NCBI GenBank assembly: GCA_963741135.1
Contig: CAVUHC010000007.1
Span: 248,001-312,000, forward strand
DNA length: 64,000 nucleotides
Origin: Gp6-AA40 sp963741135
GTDB taxonomy: Bacteria > Acidobacteriota > Vicinamibacteria > Vicinamibacterales > UBA2999
Reading direction: 5' to 3'
Of the stretch, positions 24,763-33,379 are shown in pieces; the first letter of the stretch is position 1; each line of letters begins with the position of its first letter. Position numbers and translations under genes: made by a program. A model generated the notes under the pieces. That model had not been told where the DNA came from, did no database searches, and saw only the letters and a program-made list of their open reading frames with translations.

Positions 24763-25869
24763 GTGCTGAAAATCGAGGGCCTGTCCACCGAGTACCCGAA
24801 CGACAAAGGTCAGATCATCAAGGCCGCCCAGGACGTGAGCTTCACCGTGGCCGAGGGGCGTCTCTTTACGCTGCTCGGTCCCAGCGGGTGCGGCAAGACG
24901 ACGACACTCCGTTCGATCGCCGGCCTCGAGCGGCCCCGCACCGGCGAGATTTCGGTCAACGACCGCGTCGTCTATTCCTCGTCCACCGGCGTTTTCGTAT
25001 CACCGAACCGACGCGGCTTCGGCATGGTCTTCCAGTCCTACGCGATCTGGCCGCACATGAACGTGTTCCAGAACGCCGCCTTTCCGCTTGAAGTCGGCGG
25101 CCGCGGGTACTCGCGTAAGAAAATCCGCGAGAACGTCATGCGCGTTCTCTCCGCCGTGCAGCTCGACCATCTCGCCGAGCGCGAGGCGACGAAGCTCTCC
25201 GGCGGCCAGCAACAGCGCCTGGCGCTGGCGCGCGCCCTGGTGATGGAGCCGGCACTCCTTCTGCTCGACGAACCACTGTCGAATCTGGACGCGAAGCTTC
25301 GCGAGAAGATGCGCTTCGAGCTGAAGCGCCTGCAGCGCGAGCTCAGGATCACCACCGTCTACGTGACGCACGACCAGAGCGAGGCGCTTGCCCTGTCGCA
25401 CGAGATCGCGGTCATGAACGAGGGGCGCATCCAGCAGATCGGCAGCCCGCGCGACATCTACGAACGTCCGTTGAACCAGTTCGTCGCCGACTTCGTGGGC
25501 ACCAGCAACTTCATCGAGGGGACCGTCCTCCGCCGGGAGTCGATGGCGGGCGGCAGTTGCGACGTTGTGCGTACCGAGATCGGCGACGTCACGGTGAGTG
25601 CCGTCCAGGAATTGCACCCGGACGAGCGCGTCGCGCTGTCGGTGAGGCCCGAGGACGTGGAGCTGTCGGAGGCCAGGCCCGAGGGGGGCAACGTGTGGGA
25701 AGGGCGCGTGGAACAGAAGGTCTTCCTTGGCGAAGCGATTGATTTTCGGGTGAAGGTCGGGGCACGCACGCTTCTCTCGCGTCGCCACCCGACCCTGCGT
25801 ACAAAAGTCGGCGAGGCGATCTTCGTACAGTTGAATCCCCAGAAGTGCGTGGCTCTCAAGGTCGCGTAA
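24763..25869 (+). CDS. ABC transporter ATP-binding protein (Fe(III)/spermidine importer type)
   Basis: 368 residues from GTG 24763 (MLKIEGLSTEYPND). Earlier in-frame starts would translate the G-rich repeat. Walker A GPSGCGKTT (39-47), Q-loop VFQSYAIWPHMNVF, signature LSGGQQQR (145-152), Walker B LLLLDE (165-170) and the switch histidine in VYVTHDQSEAL are all intact. The C-terminal roughly 120 residues form a TOBE-type regulatory domain (VALSVRPEDVELSE, GRVEQKVFLGEAIDFRV). It energises the permease encoded just upstream. The following ThDP gene starts 1 nt after its stop, so transport and catabolism are co-expressed. Confidence 0.9.
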   Translation: MLKIEGLSTEYPNDKGQIIKAAQDVSFTVAEGRLFTLLGPSGCGKTTTLRSIAGLERPRTGEISVNDRVVYSSSTGVFVSPNRRGFGMVFQSYAIWPHMNVFQNAAFPLEVGGRGYSRKKIRENVMRVLSAVQLDHLAEREATKLSGGQQQRLALARALVMEPALLLLDEPLSNLDAKLREKMRFELKRLQRELRITTVYVTHDQSEALALSHEIAVMNEGRIQQIGSPRDIYERPLNQFVADFVGTSNFIEGTVLRRESMAGGSCDVVRTEIGDVTVSAVQELHPDERVALSVRPEDVELSEARPEGGNVWEGRVEQKVFLGEAIDFRVKVGARTLLSRRHPTLRTKVGEAIFVQLNPQKCVALKVA

Positions 25870-25870
25870 C

Positions 25871-27610
25871 GTGGCCACTGACCGCTGGGCTTCCGACGTC
25901 ATCGTAGACCTGCTGCAGGCCTACGACCTGCCATACGCCGCGATGAATCCTGGAGCGAGCTACCGTGGCCTGCACGATTCGATCGTCAACTACGGCGGCA
26001 ACCGTCCGACCATGATCCTCTGCCAGCACGAGGAGATCGCGGTCCAGATCGCGCACGGCTACGCCAAAGCCAGCGGCAAGCCAATGGTCGCGATTCTGCA
26101 CAATCTCGTCGGGCTGCTGCACTCCAACATGGCGATCTACTACGCCTACATCGATCGCGTGCCGGTGTTCATCGTCGGCGCCACCGGCCCGATGGACGAG
26201 ACGAAGCGTCGTCCGCGCATCGACTGGATTCATACGGCTCAAAGCCAGGGCGACGCGGTGCGCGCCTACACGAAATGGGATTACCAGCCGCATACGATCG
26301 ACGGGGTCCCCGAGTCGTTTTCGCGCGCGTATTCGGTGATGATGACCGAGCCGCGTGGCCCGATCTACATGTGCTACGACGCGTGGCTGCAGGAGCAGAA
26401 GCTCGATCACGAGGTCGCGATGCCGCCCGCACACGCAGTCCGGGTGCCGACACGCATCGCGCCGGAGCCGAGGGCGCTTGCCGAGGCCGCCGATCTGATC
26501 GCCGCCGCCTCCAGACCGGTGATCATCGCCGAGTACGTCGGTCGCGAGCCGGAAGGCTTCGATGCGCTCGTGAAGCTCGCCGAGACGGCCGGCATCCCCG
26601 TTTACGATGTCGACAGCCGCCTGAACTTCCCGACGTGCCATCCGCTGAACATGAGTCATGCGAAGGATGTGTTCCGCGATGCGGACCTCGTCGTATGCCT
26701 CGACACGCGAGACTGGGAGCGGCCGACGACGGAGCTGGTGAGCGCGACGCGGCAGGTGACCTCGATCGTGCCGGCGAGTGCGAAGTGGATCGACATCGGC
26801 TTCGGGGACCTGGAACTCTCGAGCTGGACATTCGACTACCAGCGCCTGCATCACGCGCAGCTGCAGATCCTCGCCGACACCACGATCGCCATTCCGGAAA
26901 TGACGCGGATTCTCGACGACAGGATCGCGAACGATGCGACGCTGCGTGACCGGATCAAGACGAGGAAGAGTGATACGGCCGCCAGGAGCCGCGCGCTGCG
27001 CGACAGGTGGGCGCAGGAGGCGAAGGTGGACTGGGACGCGAGCCCCATCACGCTGCCGCGGCTCGCCTCCGAGGTCTGGAGCGCCATCAAGGACGAGGAC
27101 TGGGTCCTCACCGCCGGCACGCTCGAGAATTGGACGCGCAAGCTGTGGGACTTCGACGAGCCCTACCGTCATCCCGGGCGGTCGCTCGGCACGGCAACTC
27201 AATTCGGCATTTCGATGGGCGTCGCGCTTGCGCACCGCGAGGCGAAGCGGCTCGTCGTTGACATGCAGCCCGATGGCGACCTCATGTTCGACGCCGGCGC
27301 AATGTGGGTCGCGGCCAAGCATCGCATCCCGATGCTCGTGGTGATGTACAACAACCGCGCCTACTACAACGACTGGGAACACCAGATCCGGATGGCGAAA
27401 CTACGCGGCACGCCGCTCGAGAGGGCGCACATCGGCATGGATCTGGACGATCCGGCGCCGGATTTTGCGGCGATGGCGAAATCGATGGGCTGGTACGCCG
27501 AAGGCCCGTTCGAATCACCCGAGGGGCTCGGAGCGGCCCTGGAACGGGCGATCGCGCGGGTCAAGGCGGGCCAGCCGGCGCTGCTCGACACCGTCACCCA
27601 GAAGCGGTAA
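25871..27610 (+). CDS. thiamine-diphosphate-dependent enzyme (acetolactate synthase/benzoylformate decarboxylase superfamily)
   Basis: 579 residues from GTG 25871. The PYR domain carries the cofactor-activating glutamate in CQHEEIAVQIAHGYAKASGK (about E54). A central domain (residues about 190-350) contains RPVIIAEYVGREPEGF. The ThDP-binding PP domain has QPDGDLMFDAGAMWVAAKHR and VVMYNNRAYYNDW (about 466-505), the metal-diphosphate loop with Asp and Asn. Such enzymes decarboxylate or ligate 2-oxo acids. The FAD segment of true acetolactate synthase is not evident. It likely acts on a 2-oxo acid or acyloin from the imported compound, followed by reduction by the dehydrogenase encoded next. Confidence 0.85.
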   Translation: MATDRWASDVIVDLLQAYDLPYAAMNPGASYRGLHDSIVNYGGNRPTMILCQHEEIAVQIAHGYAKASGKPMVAILHNLVGLLHSNMAIYYAYIDRVPVFIVGATGPMDETKRRPRIDWIHTAQSQGDAVRAYTKWDYQPHTIDGVPESFSRAYSVMMTEPRGPIYMCYDAWLQEQKLDHEVAMPPAHAVRVPTRIAPEPRALAEAADLIAAASRPVIIAEYVGREPEGFDALVKLAETAGIPVYDVDSRLNFPTCHPLNMSHAKDVFRDADLVVCLDTRDWERPTTELVSATRQVTSIVPASAKWIDIGFGDLELSSWTFDYQRLHHAQLQILADTTIAIPEMTRILDDRIANDATLRDRIKTRKSDTAARSRALRDRWAQEAKVDWDASPITLPRLASEVWSAIKDEDWVLTAGTLENWTRKLWDFDEPYRHPGRSLGTATQFGISMGVALAHREAKRLVVDMQPDGDLMFDAGAMWVAAKHRIPMLVVMYNNRAYYNDWEHQIRMAKLRGTPLERAHIGMDLDDPAPDFAAMAKSMGWYAEGPFESPEGLGAALERAIARVKAGQPALLDTVTQKR

Positions 27611-27618
27611 AACAATTC

Positions 27619-28446
27619 ATGAATACTGCGGCAACGGCAATTCGGACAGTCGGCGTGATCGGCGCGGGCCGCATGGGCCAGCCGATCATCGGCCACATGG
27701 TGCGCAAGGGCTTCACCGTGGTCGCCACTGATATCGATGCCGGGAAGCGCGAAGCGGTCGTGACGCGCGGCGCCGGCTGGCTCGACAGCGCGGCGGCGCT
27801 CGCGCGCGCAGGTGATGCGATTCTCGTCTGCGTGGGTTACGACCGGGAGCTGCGCGAGGTGATGGCGGCGGGTCTCCTTCGCGACCTGGCCCGCGGAACG
27901 ATCGTGGCGGTGATGTCCACGGTGCACCCGCGCACGGTGCAGGAGCTTGCGGAGCTCGCCAGGCCATTCGGCGTGCATGTTGTCGATTCGACGGTCTGCC
28001 GCGGCGGTCGCGCCGCAGATGAGGGCACACTCCTCTCGTTCGTGGGAGGGGAGGCGGAGATCGTGGAGCACCTGAAGCCGGTGCTGGCCTGCTTCTGTAC
28101 GGACATCATCCACTCGGGCGGCGTCGGGACGGCGCAGGTCGCCAAGTCGGCTAACAACATGCTGATGTGGGCGTGCCTGATTGCCAACCACGAAGCGCTG
28201 GCGTTGGCGAAGCGCTCGGGGATCGATGTCGAGGTGCTGCGTGAGGCGCTCCTCAAGACCGGCGCGGAGAACTCCGTCCTGCGACATTGGGGAACGAACA
28301 CAATGGCATGGGCGGAGGATGATATGGAGATCGTCCAGTCGATGGCCAACGATGCCGGCATCGGCCTTCCGCAAGCAGGGCTGAACCGGGAGTTGTGCCG
28401 GATGCTCAAGCCGAAGAAGTTCAGGCTGGACGAGTACGGAGTCTGA
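27619..28446 (+). CDS. NAD(P)-dependent oxidoreductase, 3-hydroxyisobutyrate dehydrogenase family
   Basis: 275 residues from ATG 27619, 8 nt after the ThDP gene. N-terminal Rossmann fold GVIGAGRMGQPIIGHMVRKG, acidic residue in VVATDIDAGKRE, then the substrate-binding block VVDSTVCRGGRAADEGTLL and the catalytic-lysine helix GTAQVAKSANNMLMWA. The family oxidises beta-hydroxy acids or reduces semialdehydes and 2-hydroxy-3-oxo acids such as tartronate semialdehyde. Pairing with a ThDP enzyme recalls the glyoxylate carboligase/tartronate semialdehyde reductase couple, which is one testable hypothesis. The next gene follows after a palindromic repeat. Confidence 0.85.
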   Translation: MNTAATAIRTVGVIGAGRMGQPIIGHMVRKGFTVVATDIDAGKREAVVTRGAGWLDSAAALARAGDAILVCVGYDRELREVMAAGLLRDLARGTIVAVMSTVHPRTVQELAELARPFGVHVVDSTVCRGGRAADEGTLLSFVGGEAEIVEHLKPVLACFCTDIIHSGGVGTAQVAKSANNMLMWACLIANHEALALAKRSGIDVEVLREALLKTGAENSVLRHWGTNTMAWAEDDMEIVQSMANDAGIGLPQAGLNRELCRMLKPKKFRLDEYGV

Positions 28447-28461
28447 TGAGTTTTTGAGAAG

Positions 28462-28537
28462 ACGGGCCACGGAGACACGAAGTCACGGAGATAGAACGTG
28501 GCCAACGAACCTCCGTGTCTCCGTGCCTCCGTGGCAA
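28462..28537. repeat. CACGGAG-type interspersed inverted repeat (copy 1)
   Basis: Left units GCCACGGAGACACGAAG then TCACGGAG, right arm CCTCCGTGTCTCCGTGCCTC then CGTGG, period about 8. It is a sequence variant of the CACGAAG family and lies inside the operon, just upstream of the first cupin ribosome site. Confidence 0.8.
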
Positions 28538-28558
28538 CGTAGGAGTGGAGACCTCACG

Positions 28559-29152
28559 ATGGCGAAGGATGAGAAGGGCGCGGCAGTGGAAGAAGTGGTT
28601 GTGAGCGAGTCGCACTACCACAGCAAGAAGGACCGGATCTTCGCGCGAGCCATTCAGGGCGCGTACAACCTGAAGGAGGAGCTCGCGCGGCTGCGCGCAA
28701 TGCCGCGCGTGCGAAAGGGACGCCTGATCAGGTTCAACGACGGCCCGCAGACATACAGCCGTCATTACATCGAGCCCAAGGACGGCATCACGCAGATGTT
28801 CCACATTCACCTCGAGGAATACGCGCCCGGCGGTCATTCGCAGAAGCACGGTCACGTCAACGAGGCGGCCTTCTACATTCTCGACGGCGAAGGGTACGAG
28901 ATTCACGACGGCGTCCGGTACGACTGGAAGGCCGGCGACGTCGCCATCGTCCACAACAACTGCGTGCACCAGCATTTCAACGCGAGCAGCACCAGGCCCG
29001 CTCGCGCGATCGTCATGAAGACCAAGCCGATGTTCATGTTCATGAACATGCTCTTCCAGAAGATGGTCGAGCCGCGGCCGACGACACCGGCACCTGGCGC
29101 TGAAGGCTTTCAGGCGCGCGAGTTCGAGCAGAATTTCAACCACGACGAGTAG
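28559..29152 (+). CDS. cupin-domain protein of unknown substrate
   Basis: 197 residues from ATG 28559. After an alpha-helical N-terminal part (about 75 residues) comes one cupin barrel. Motif 1 lies in YAPGGHSQKHGHVNEAAFYI with metal-ligand histidines and glutamate. Motif 2 is in AIVHNNCVHQHFNASS. The HQHFN signature is shared with the next two genes and marks them as one family. The C-terminus has a Met-rich stretch (KPMFMFMNMLFQKMVEP). It could be a metal-dependent dioxygenase or isomerase subunit; no specific activity can be read. Confidence 0.78.
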   Translation: MAKDEKGAAVEEVVVSESHYHSKKDRIFARAIQGAYNLKEELARLRAMPRVRKGRLIRFNDGPQTYSRHYIEPKDGITQMFHIHLEEYAPGGHSQKHGHVNEAAFYILDGEGYEIHDGVRYDWKAGDVAIVHNNCVHQHFNASSTRPARAIVMKTKPMFMFMNMLFQKMVEPRPTTPAPGAEGFQAREFEQNFNHDE

Positions 29153-29163
29153 GAGAACTGGTG

Positions 29164-29781
29164 ATGTCCTGGAGCGAATCAAAGGCGTGGATGAAGGGCA
29201 CGAACAACCAGAAGCTCTATCAGGCACTGCTCGATGACGCGGCTGCGGCGCCGGCGAGGAACGCGAAGCGCAAGAAGGTGATCCACCCGGAGGAGATGCC
29301 GTGGGAGATGGCGCGGCAGGGCCTCCTCAAGCACCTGGTGAACGAGGCGATGAACACGCGCATGGAAACGGTGGACGCCTACATGCAGATCGTGCCGCCG
29401 GGCAGTCGCTCGGGAAAGCACCGGCACCTCGCCGAGGAATGCCTGTACGTGTTGGAGGGCCAGGGCTACGACCTGCACCAGGACTGCGACGTCGAGATCA
29501 CTGATACGTACCACTGGACGCCGCAGGAAGAGGTCAAGCGCTTCGAGTGGGAGGCGGGGGACGTCATCTACATTCCGCCCAACACGATCCACCAGCACTT
29601 CAACGCGAGTGCCGACAAGCCCGCGCGCCTCATCTCGATCGTCAATCGCATCTTCAAGGCGTGCGGACTGAATGACCTCGAGCAGATCGAGGACGCACCG
29701 GAATACGACGCGACGGTGGTCTTGACGCCGGACCGGGTCGAAAGCTACCTGCGCGGCGCCCGCGCAACGGCGACGCGCTAA
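29164..29781 (+). CDS. cupin-domain protein of unknown substrate
   Basis: 205 residues. ATG 29164 is preceded by AGGAG, and a GTG at 29161 is an equal alternative. It has an N-terminal helical region, then a cupin with SRSGKHRHLAEECLYVLEGQ (motif 1: two histidines and glutamate) and VIYIPPNTIHQHFNAS (motif 2). An acidic insertion (DCDVEITDTYHWTPQEE) separates the two. The HQHFN motif matches the flanking cupins, so the three likely arose by duplication and may form a hetero-oligomer or act on successive intermediates. Confidence 0.78.
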   Translation: MSWSESKAWMKGTNNQKLYQALLDDAAAAPARNAKRKKVIHPEEMPWEMARQGLLKHLVNEAMNTRMETVDAYMQIVPPGSRSGKHRHLAEECLYVLEGQGYDLHQDCDVEITDTYHWTPQEEVKRFEWEAGDVIYIPPNTIHQHFNASADKPARLISIVNRIFKACGLNDLEQIEDAPEYDATVVLTPDRVESYLRGARATATR

Positions 29782-29899
29782 TGATTGGTGATTGATGATT
29801 GATGATTTGGCGATTTGGTGATTGTGATGGCGTGCAGGTGATTGGGAGTTGCACGAATCGCAAATCACGAATCGCTAATCACGAATCACGAATCGCTAG
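29781..29899. repeat. GATTGGT/AATCACG heptad inverted repeat (copy 1)
   Basis: Left arm made of TGATTGG, TGATTGA and TGATTTGG units, right arm of ACGAATC, GCAAATC and GCTAATC units, period 7. It is much more AT-rich than the surrounding genes. It fills the gap between the second and third cupin genes. Confidence 0.8.
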
Positions 29900-29915
29900 T
29901 TACACTTGGAGTCCC

Positions 29916-31049
29916 ATGCTGAAGGACGCAGTTGTCTCCGACGATCTGGCGAAGAAATTCGCCGCCGAGAAGGAGACCCCGTACACGAGGTGGGTGCGTG
30001 CCGAGGGCCTGGACATCATCAGCTCGTTCTACGTTCCGGACCTGCACACGGTCGACCTCAAGCCGTGGGCGAGGCGCGGCGGGCGCGGCGTGTTCCTGAA
30101 CCACGACGCCTCGCGCACCTCGAACGACTGTTATGTGTGCGAGATTCCCCCCGGCACGGAGCTCGCTCCTCACCACCAGCTGTACGAGGAAATGATCTAC
30201 GTTCTCGACGGGCGGGGTTCGACGGCGGTCTGGAACGATGCCGGGCGGAGAATCACCTTCGAGTGGAAGGCGGGCGCGCTCTTCGCCATCCCGCTGAACA
30301 CCTGGCACCAGCACTTCAACGGTTCGGGCAAGGACCCCGCGCGCTTTGTGGCGGTGACGAACGCGCCGGTGATCATCAACGCCTTCGGAGACCTCGACTT
30401 CGTCTTCAACACACGGTACGACTTCAAGGACCGTTTCAACGGCGAGCCGGAGTACTTCGCGAACAGCGGCGAGCAGCGTGGGCTCCTGCTCGACACGAAC
30501 TTCGTGGCCGACGCCGTGAACCTGCCGCTCATGTCTGCCAAGGAGCGCGGGGCGGGGGGGGCGCACATCCGTTTCAGCATGGCCAAAGGGCACATGAACA
30601 GCCACATTTCGCAGTTCGGGGTGGGGAGATACAAGAAAGCCCATGCCCATGGCCCTGGCGCGCACGTCATCATCCTGAATGGGGAAGGTTACAGTTTGAT
30701 GTGGCCGGAGGGTGAAGAGCCGCAGCGCTACGAGTGGAAAGAGGGGTCGATGATCGTGCCGCCCAATCTCTGGTACCACCAGCACTTCAATACCGGCACG
30801 ACACCGGCGCGCTACCTCGCCTTCAAGGCCGAGGGTGTTTCGATTCGGAACGCGCAGGGCGTGCCCAAAGCGTGGATCTCGAAGCGGCTTGGTGGCGACC
30901 AGATCGACTATGCGGATGAGTCCCCGCGGGTCCGTCACTGGTTCGCGGAAGCGCTGGCCAGCCGCGGTCTCACACCGCGGATGGACGAGGCGTACGCGCT
31001 GGAGCTGGCCGAGCTGCCGCCCAGACATTCGTTGGCAATTAGTGATTAG
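29916..31049 (+). CDS. bicupin protein (two HQHFN-type cupin domains)
   Basis: 377 residues from ATG 29916. It has two cupin barrels in one chain: the first with GTELAPHHQLYEEMIYVLDG and PLNTWHQHFNGSG, the second with YKKAHAHGPGAHVIILNGEG and PPNLWYHQHFNTG. The size and two-domain plan resemble gentisate 1,2-dioxygenase-type ring-cleavage enzymes, but their specific residues are not recognised, so the assignment stays general. The last five codons and stop (LAISD) come from the AT-rich heptad repeat at 31033. It is followed by the solute-binding protein genes of the same operon. Confidence 0.78.
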   Translation: MLKDAVVSDDLAKKFAAEKETPYTRWVRAEGLDIISSFYVPDLHTVDLKPWARRGGRGVFLNHDASRTSNDCYVCEIPPGTELAPHHQLYEEMIYVLDGRGSTAVWNDAGRRITFEWKAGALFAIPLNTWHQHFNGSGKDPARFVAVTNAPVIINAFGDLDFVFNTRYDFKDRFNGEPEYFANSGEQRGLLLDTNFVADAVNLPLMSAKERGAGGAHIRFSMAKGHMNSHISQFGVGRYKKAHAHGPGAHVIILNGEGYSLMWPEGEEPQRYEWKEGSMIVPPNLWYHQHFNTGTTPARYLAFKAEGVSIRNAQGVPKAWISKRLGGDQIDYADESPRVRHWFAEALASRGLTPRMDEAYALELAELPPRHSLAISD

Positions 31050-31120
31050 TGATTGATGACTGATGATTCTGATTCTTGATGTGGCAGTAACGAATCGCCA
31101 ATCACGAATCGCGAATCGAC
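31033..31120. repeat. GATTAGT/AATCACG heptad inverted repeat (copy 2)
   Basis: Left units AGTGATT, AGTGATTGATG and TGATGATT; right units ACGAATCGCCAATCACGAAT then CGCGAATCG. It begins inside the bicupin gene, supplying its stop codon, and ends 11 nt before the next start. Confidence 0.8.
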
Positions 31121-31131
31121 CAGGAGCACGA

Positions 31132-32193
31132 ATGAACAGACGCCACTTCGTCCTCGCGACCGGCCTCATCGCCGCTGCGGTCGCACTGCCGCTCACCGGT
31201 CGCGCACAGGTGAAGCCCGGAGCCACGGCCGCCGACGTCGCGCTCTACACCGGCGCCGACCGGATGGAGAAGCTCGTCGCCGGGGCGAAGAAGGAAGGCA
31301 CGGTCAGTGTCTACACGTCGCTCCAGACCGCCGACATCGGCCGGCTGGGCGCCGCCTTCGAGAAGAAGTACGGCATCAAGATGGTCCCGTGGCGCGCGGG
31401 CTCCGAAGGGATCGTCACCCGCACCATCCAGGAGGCGCGCGCGAGCCGCTTCACCGTCGACGTCATCGAGACCAACGGGCCAGAGCTTGAGTCGCTCCAT
31501 CGTGAAAATGTCCTGCAGCTCGTGAGGAGTCCGCACCTGGCCGACCTGATTGCCCCGGCTGTCCTTCCGCACGGCGAGTGGACGGGCACGCGCCTCAACG
31601 TGTTCGTGCAGGCCTACAACACCAGGCTCGTGAAGAAGCAGGACCTCCCGAAAACGTGGGAGGAGTTCGCGAACCCCAAGTGGAAAGGGAAGATCGGCAT
31701 CGAGCAGGAGGATTCCGACTGGCTCGCCGGCATCTTCAACGACATCGGCGACGCGCGTGCCCGGAAGGTCTTCAGGGACATGGTGACGGCCAACGGCATG
31801 TCGGTTCGCAAGGGACACACACTGCTGAGTCAGCTGATCGTCTCCGGCGAGGTCCCGCTTGCTCTGACGGTCTACAACTACAAGGCCGAGCAACTCAAGA
31901 AGCAGGGCGCGCCGATCGACTGGTTCGTCATCGGCAACGCCATCGCGCGCCCGAACGGCATCGCCGTCGCGCGCAGGGCGCCACACCCCCACGCCGCCGT
32001 CCTGTTCTATGACTTCGAGCTGAGCCCCGAAGGGCAGCAGATCATCGCAGACCTCGAGTTCGTGCCGACCAGCAAGAAAATCGACACGCCGCTGAACAAG
32101 ATGCCGATGAAATTTGTCGACTCGAAGGTCGCGATCGACGAGTACGACAAGTGGAAGACGCTGTACGGACAACTCTTCGGAAGAGGCAGATAG
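31132..32193 (+). CDS. ABC transporter substrate-binding protein (Fe(III)-type, family 1)
   Basis: 353 residues from ATG 31132 with AGGAG upstream. A clear export signal (NRRHFVLATGLIAAAVALPL, with an RR pair that could use Tat) precedes the mature domain: VSVYTSLQTADIGRLGAAFEKKYGI, VDVIETNGPELESL, PKTWEEFANPKWKGKIGIE, and the conserved VRKGHTLLSQLIVSGEVPLAL. It captures the ligand for the permease/ATPase pair at 22893-25869. Tyrosines typical of iron-binding FbpA are not evident in the expected pair, so an organic anion is possible. A paralogue follows immediately. Confidence 0.85.
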   Translation: MNRRHFVLATGLIAAAVALPLTGRAQVKPGATAADVALYTGADRMEKLVAGAKKEGTVSVYTSLQTADIGRLGAAFEKKYGIKMVPWRAGSEGIVTRTIQEARASRFTVDVIETNGPELESLHRENVLQLVRSPHLADLIAPAVLPHGEWTGTRLNVFVQAYNTRLVKKQDLPKTWEEFANPKWKGKIGIEQEDSDWLAGIFNDIGDARARKVFRDMVTANGMSVRKGHTLLSQLIVSGEVPLALTVYNYKAEQLKKQGAPIDWFVIGNAIARPNGIAVARRAPHPHAAVLFYDFELSPEGQQIIADLEFVPTSKKIDTPLNKMPMKFVDSKVAIDEYDKWKTLYGQLFGRGR

Positions 32194-32194
32194 C

Positions 32195-33298
32195 GTGCGC
32201 GCGCACAAAGACGGTCTAAACCACGAAGGTCGATTTGCTTTTCTTTGTGCTCTGACCTTTGCGTCCTGTGTGACCTTTGTGGTTAACCCCGTCTTTGTGT
32301 CCTTTGTGGCCCCCGGAGAGGCAGGCCAGGCGTCGCTCGCGAGCTACGACGGACCTGACCGCATGGTCAGGATCGCCGCAGCCGCGAAGAAAGAGGGCGC
32401 GCTTACCCTGTACACGACGATTGCCGAGAAGGATCTTCCCACTCTTCTAAAACCGTTCGAGACGAAATACGGCGTGAGGGTGACGGTGTGGCGTGCGGGT
32501 ACGGACAGCGTGCTGCAGCGTACGGTCGCGGAGGCTTCGGCGAAGAGATACGACGCCGATGTGATCCACTTCGGCTCGCCGGAAATGGAGGCGCTCTCCC
32601 GCGAAAAGATCCTGCTGCCGGTGACGTCGCCAGTGCACAGGGATCTGCAGCCGGGTTCGGTGCCTCCTCACCGCGAATGGGCGGCGACGCTGCTCTCCGT
32701 GTGGGTACAGGCGTACAACACCAAGCTCGTGAAGAAGGAAAGCCTGCCGAAGACCTACAGGGACCTCCTTGACCCGAAATGGAAGGGCAAGCTGGGCATC
32801 GAGGCAAAGGACCAGGACTGGTTCGCGTCGGTGGTGGATGTCACGGGCGGCGGCGAGGTCGGTCTCAAGTTTTTCCGCGACCTTGTCGCGACCAACGGCA
32901 TCTCCGTCCGCAAGGGACACACGCTGCTCAACAACATGGTGATCTCGGGCGAGGTGCCCCTCGCGCTCACCGTCTACAACTACATGCCGGAACAGGCGAA
33001 AAAGAAGGGCGCGCCAGTGGACTGGTTCACGCTCGAGCCAGCCATCGCCCGCTCAAATGCCGTCGGGGTCGCGCGCCACGCGCGACATCCGAACGCGGCG
33101 CTTCTCTTCTACGAATATCTGCTGGGCGAGGGACAGCAGTCATTCGTAAACATGGATTACGTGCCCACCAACATGAAGGTCGCCTCCCCACTCACGGGCG
33201 TGAAGATCGTCCAGGCAAACCCGAGCCGCTCGCTCGACGAGGCGGACAAGTGGTCCACGCTTTTCGAGAACACGGTCGTCAAGAGGTCACGAAGATAA
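32195..33298 (+). CDS. ABC transporter substrate-binding protein, paralogue with repeat-derived signal peptide
   Basis: 367 residues from GTG 32195, 1 nt after the previous stop. The mature part (ASYDGPDRMVRIAAAAKKEG, TLYTTIAEKDLPTLLKPFE, PKTYRDLLDPKWKGKLGIE, VRKGHTLLNNMVISGEVPLA) is a clear paralogue of the preceding protein. Its first roughly 39 residues are encoded by a CACGAAG-type repeat. They nevertheless form a plausible leader: basic RAHKDGLNHEGR, then hydrophobic FAFLCALTFASCVTFVV, then a small-residue region near FVAPGEAGQA. The repeat thus appears to have replaced the original signal sequence. No other start would give an exported protein. Confidence 0.8.
   Translation: MRAHKDGLNHEGRFAFLCALTFASCVTFVVNPVFVSFVAPGEAGQASLASYDGPDRMVRIAAAAKKEGALTLYTTIAEKDLPTLLKPFETKYGVRVTVWRAGTDSVLQRTVAEASAKRYDADVIHFGSPEMEALSREKILLPVTSPVHRDLQPGSVPPHREWAATLLSVWVQAYNTKLVKKESLPKTYRDLLDPKWKGKLGIEAKDQDWFASVVDVTGGGEVGLKFFRDLVATNGISVRKGHTLLNNMVISGEVPLALTVYNYMPEQAKKKGAPVDWFTLEPAIARSNAVGVARHARHPNAALLFYEYLLGEGQQSFVNMDYVPTNMKVASPLTGVKIVQANPSRSLDEADKWSTLFENTVVKRSRR
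32204..32311. repeat. CACAAAG/CACGAAG inverted repeat (copy 6), translated as a signal peptide
   Basis: Left CACAAAGACGGTCTAAACC then ACGAAGGTC. Right GACCTTTGCGTCCTGTG, GACCTTTGTGGTTAACC and GTCTTTGTGTCCTTTGTGG. It is in frame with, and covers, residues 4-39 of the solute-binding protein. Confidence 0.8.
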
Positions 33299-33303
33299 GA
33301 CAA

Positions 33304-33371
33304 GCCACGGAGGCACGGAACCACGGAGTCTCTTGAGGGCTTGTTTCTCCGTGTCTCTGTGTCTCCGTGGC
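33304..33371. repeat. CACGGAG-type interspersed inverted repeat (copy 2)
   Basis: Left GCCACGGAGGCACGGAACC then ACGGAG; right TCTCCGTGTCTCTGTGTCTC then CGTGG. It lies between convergent genes and could serve as a bidirectional terminator. Confidence 0.8.
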
Positions 33372-33379
33372 CCGTCTCG

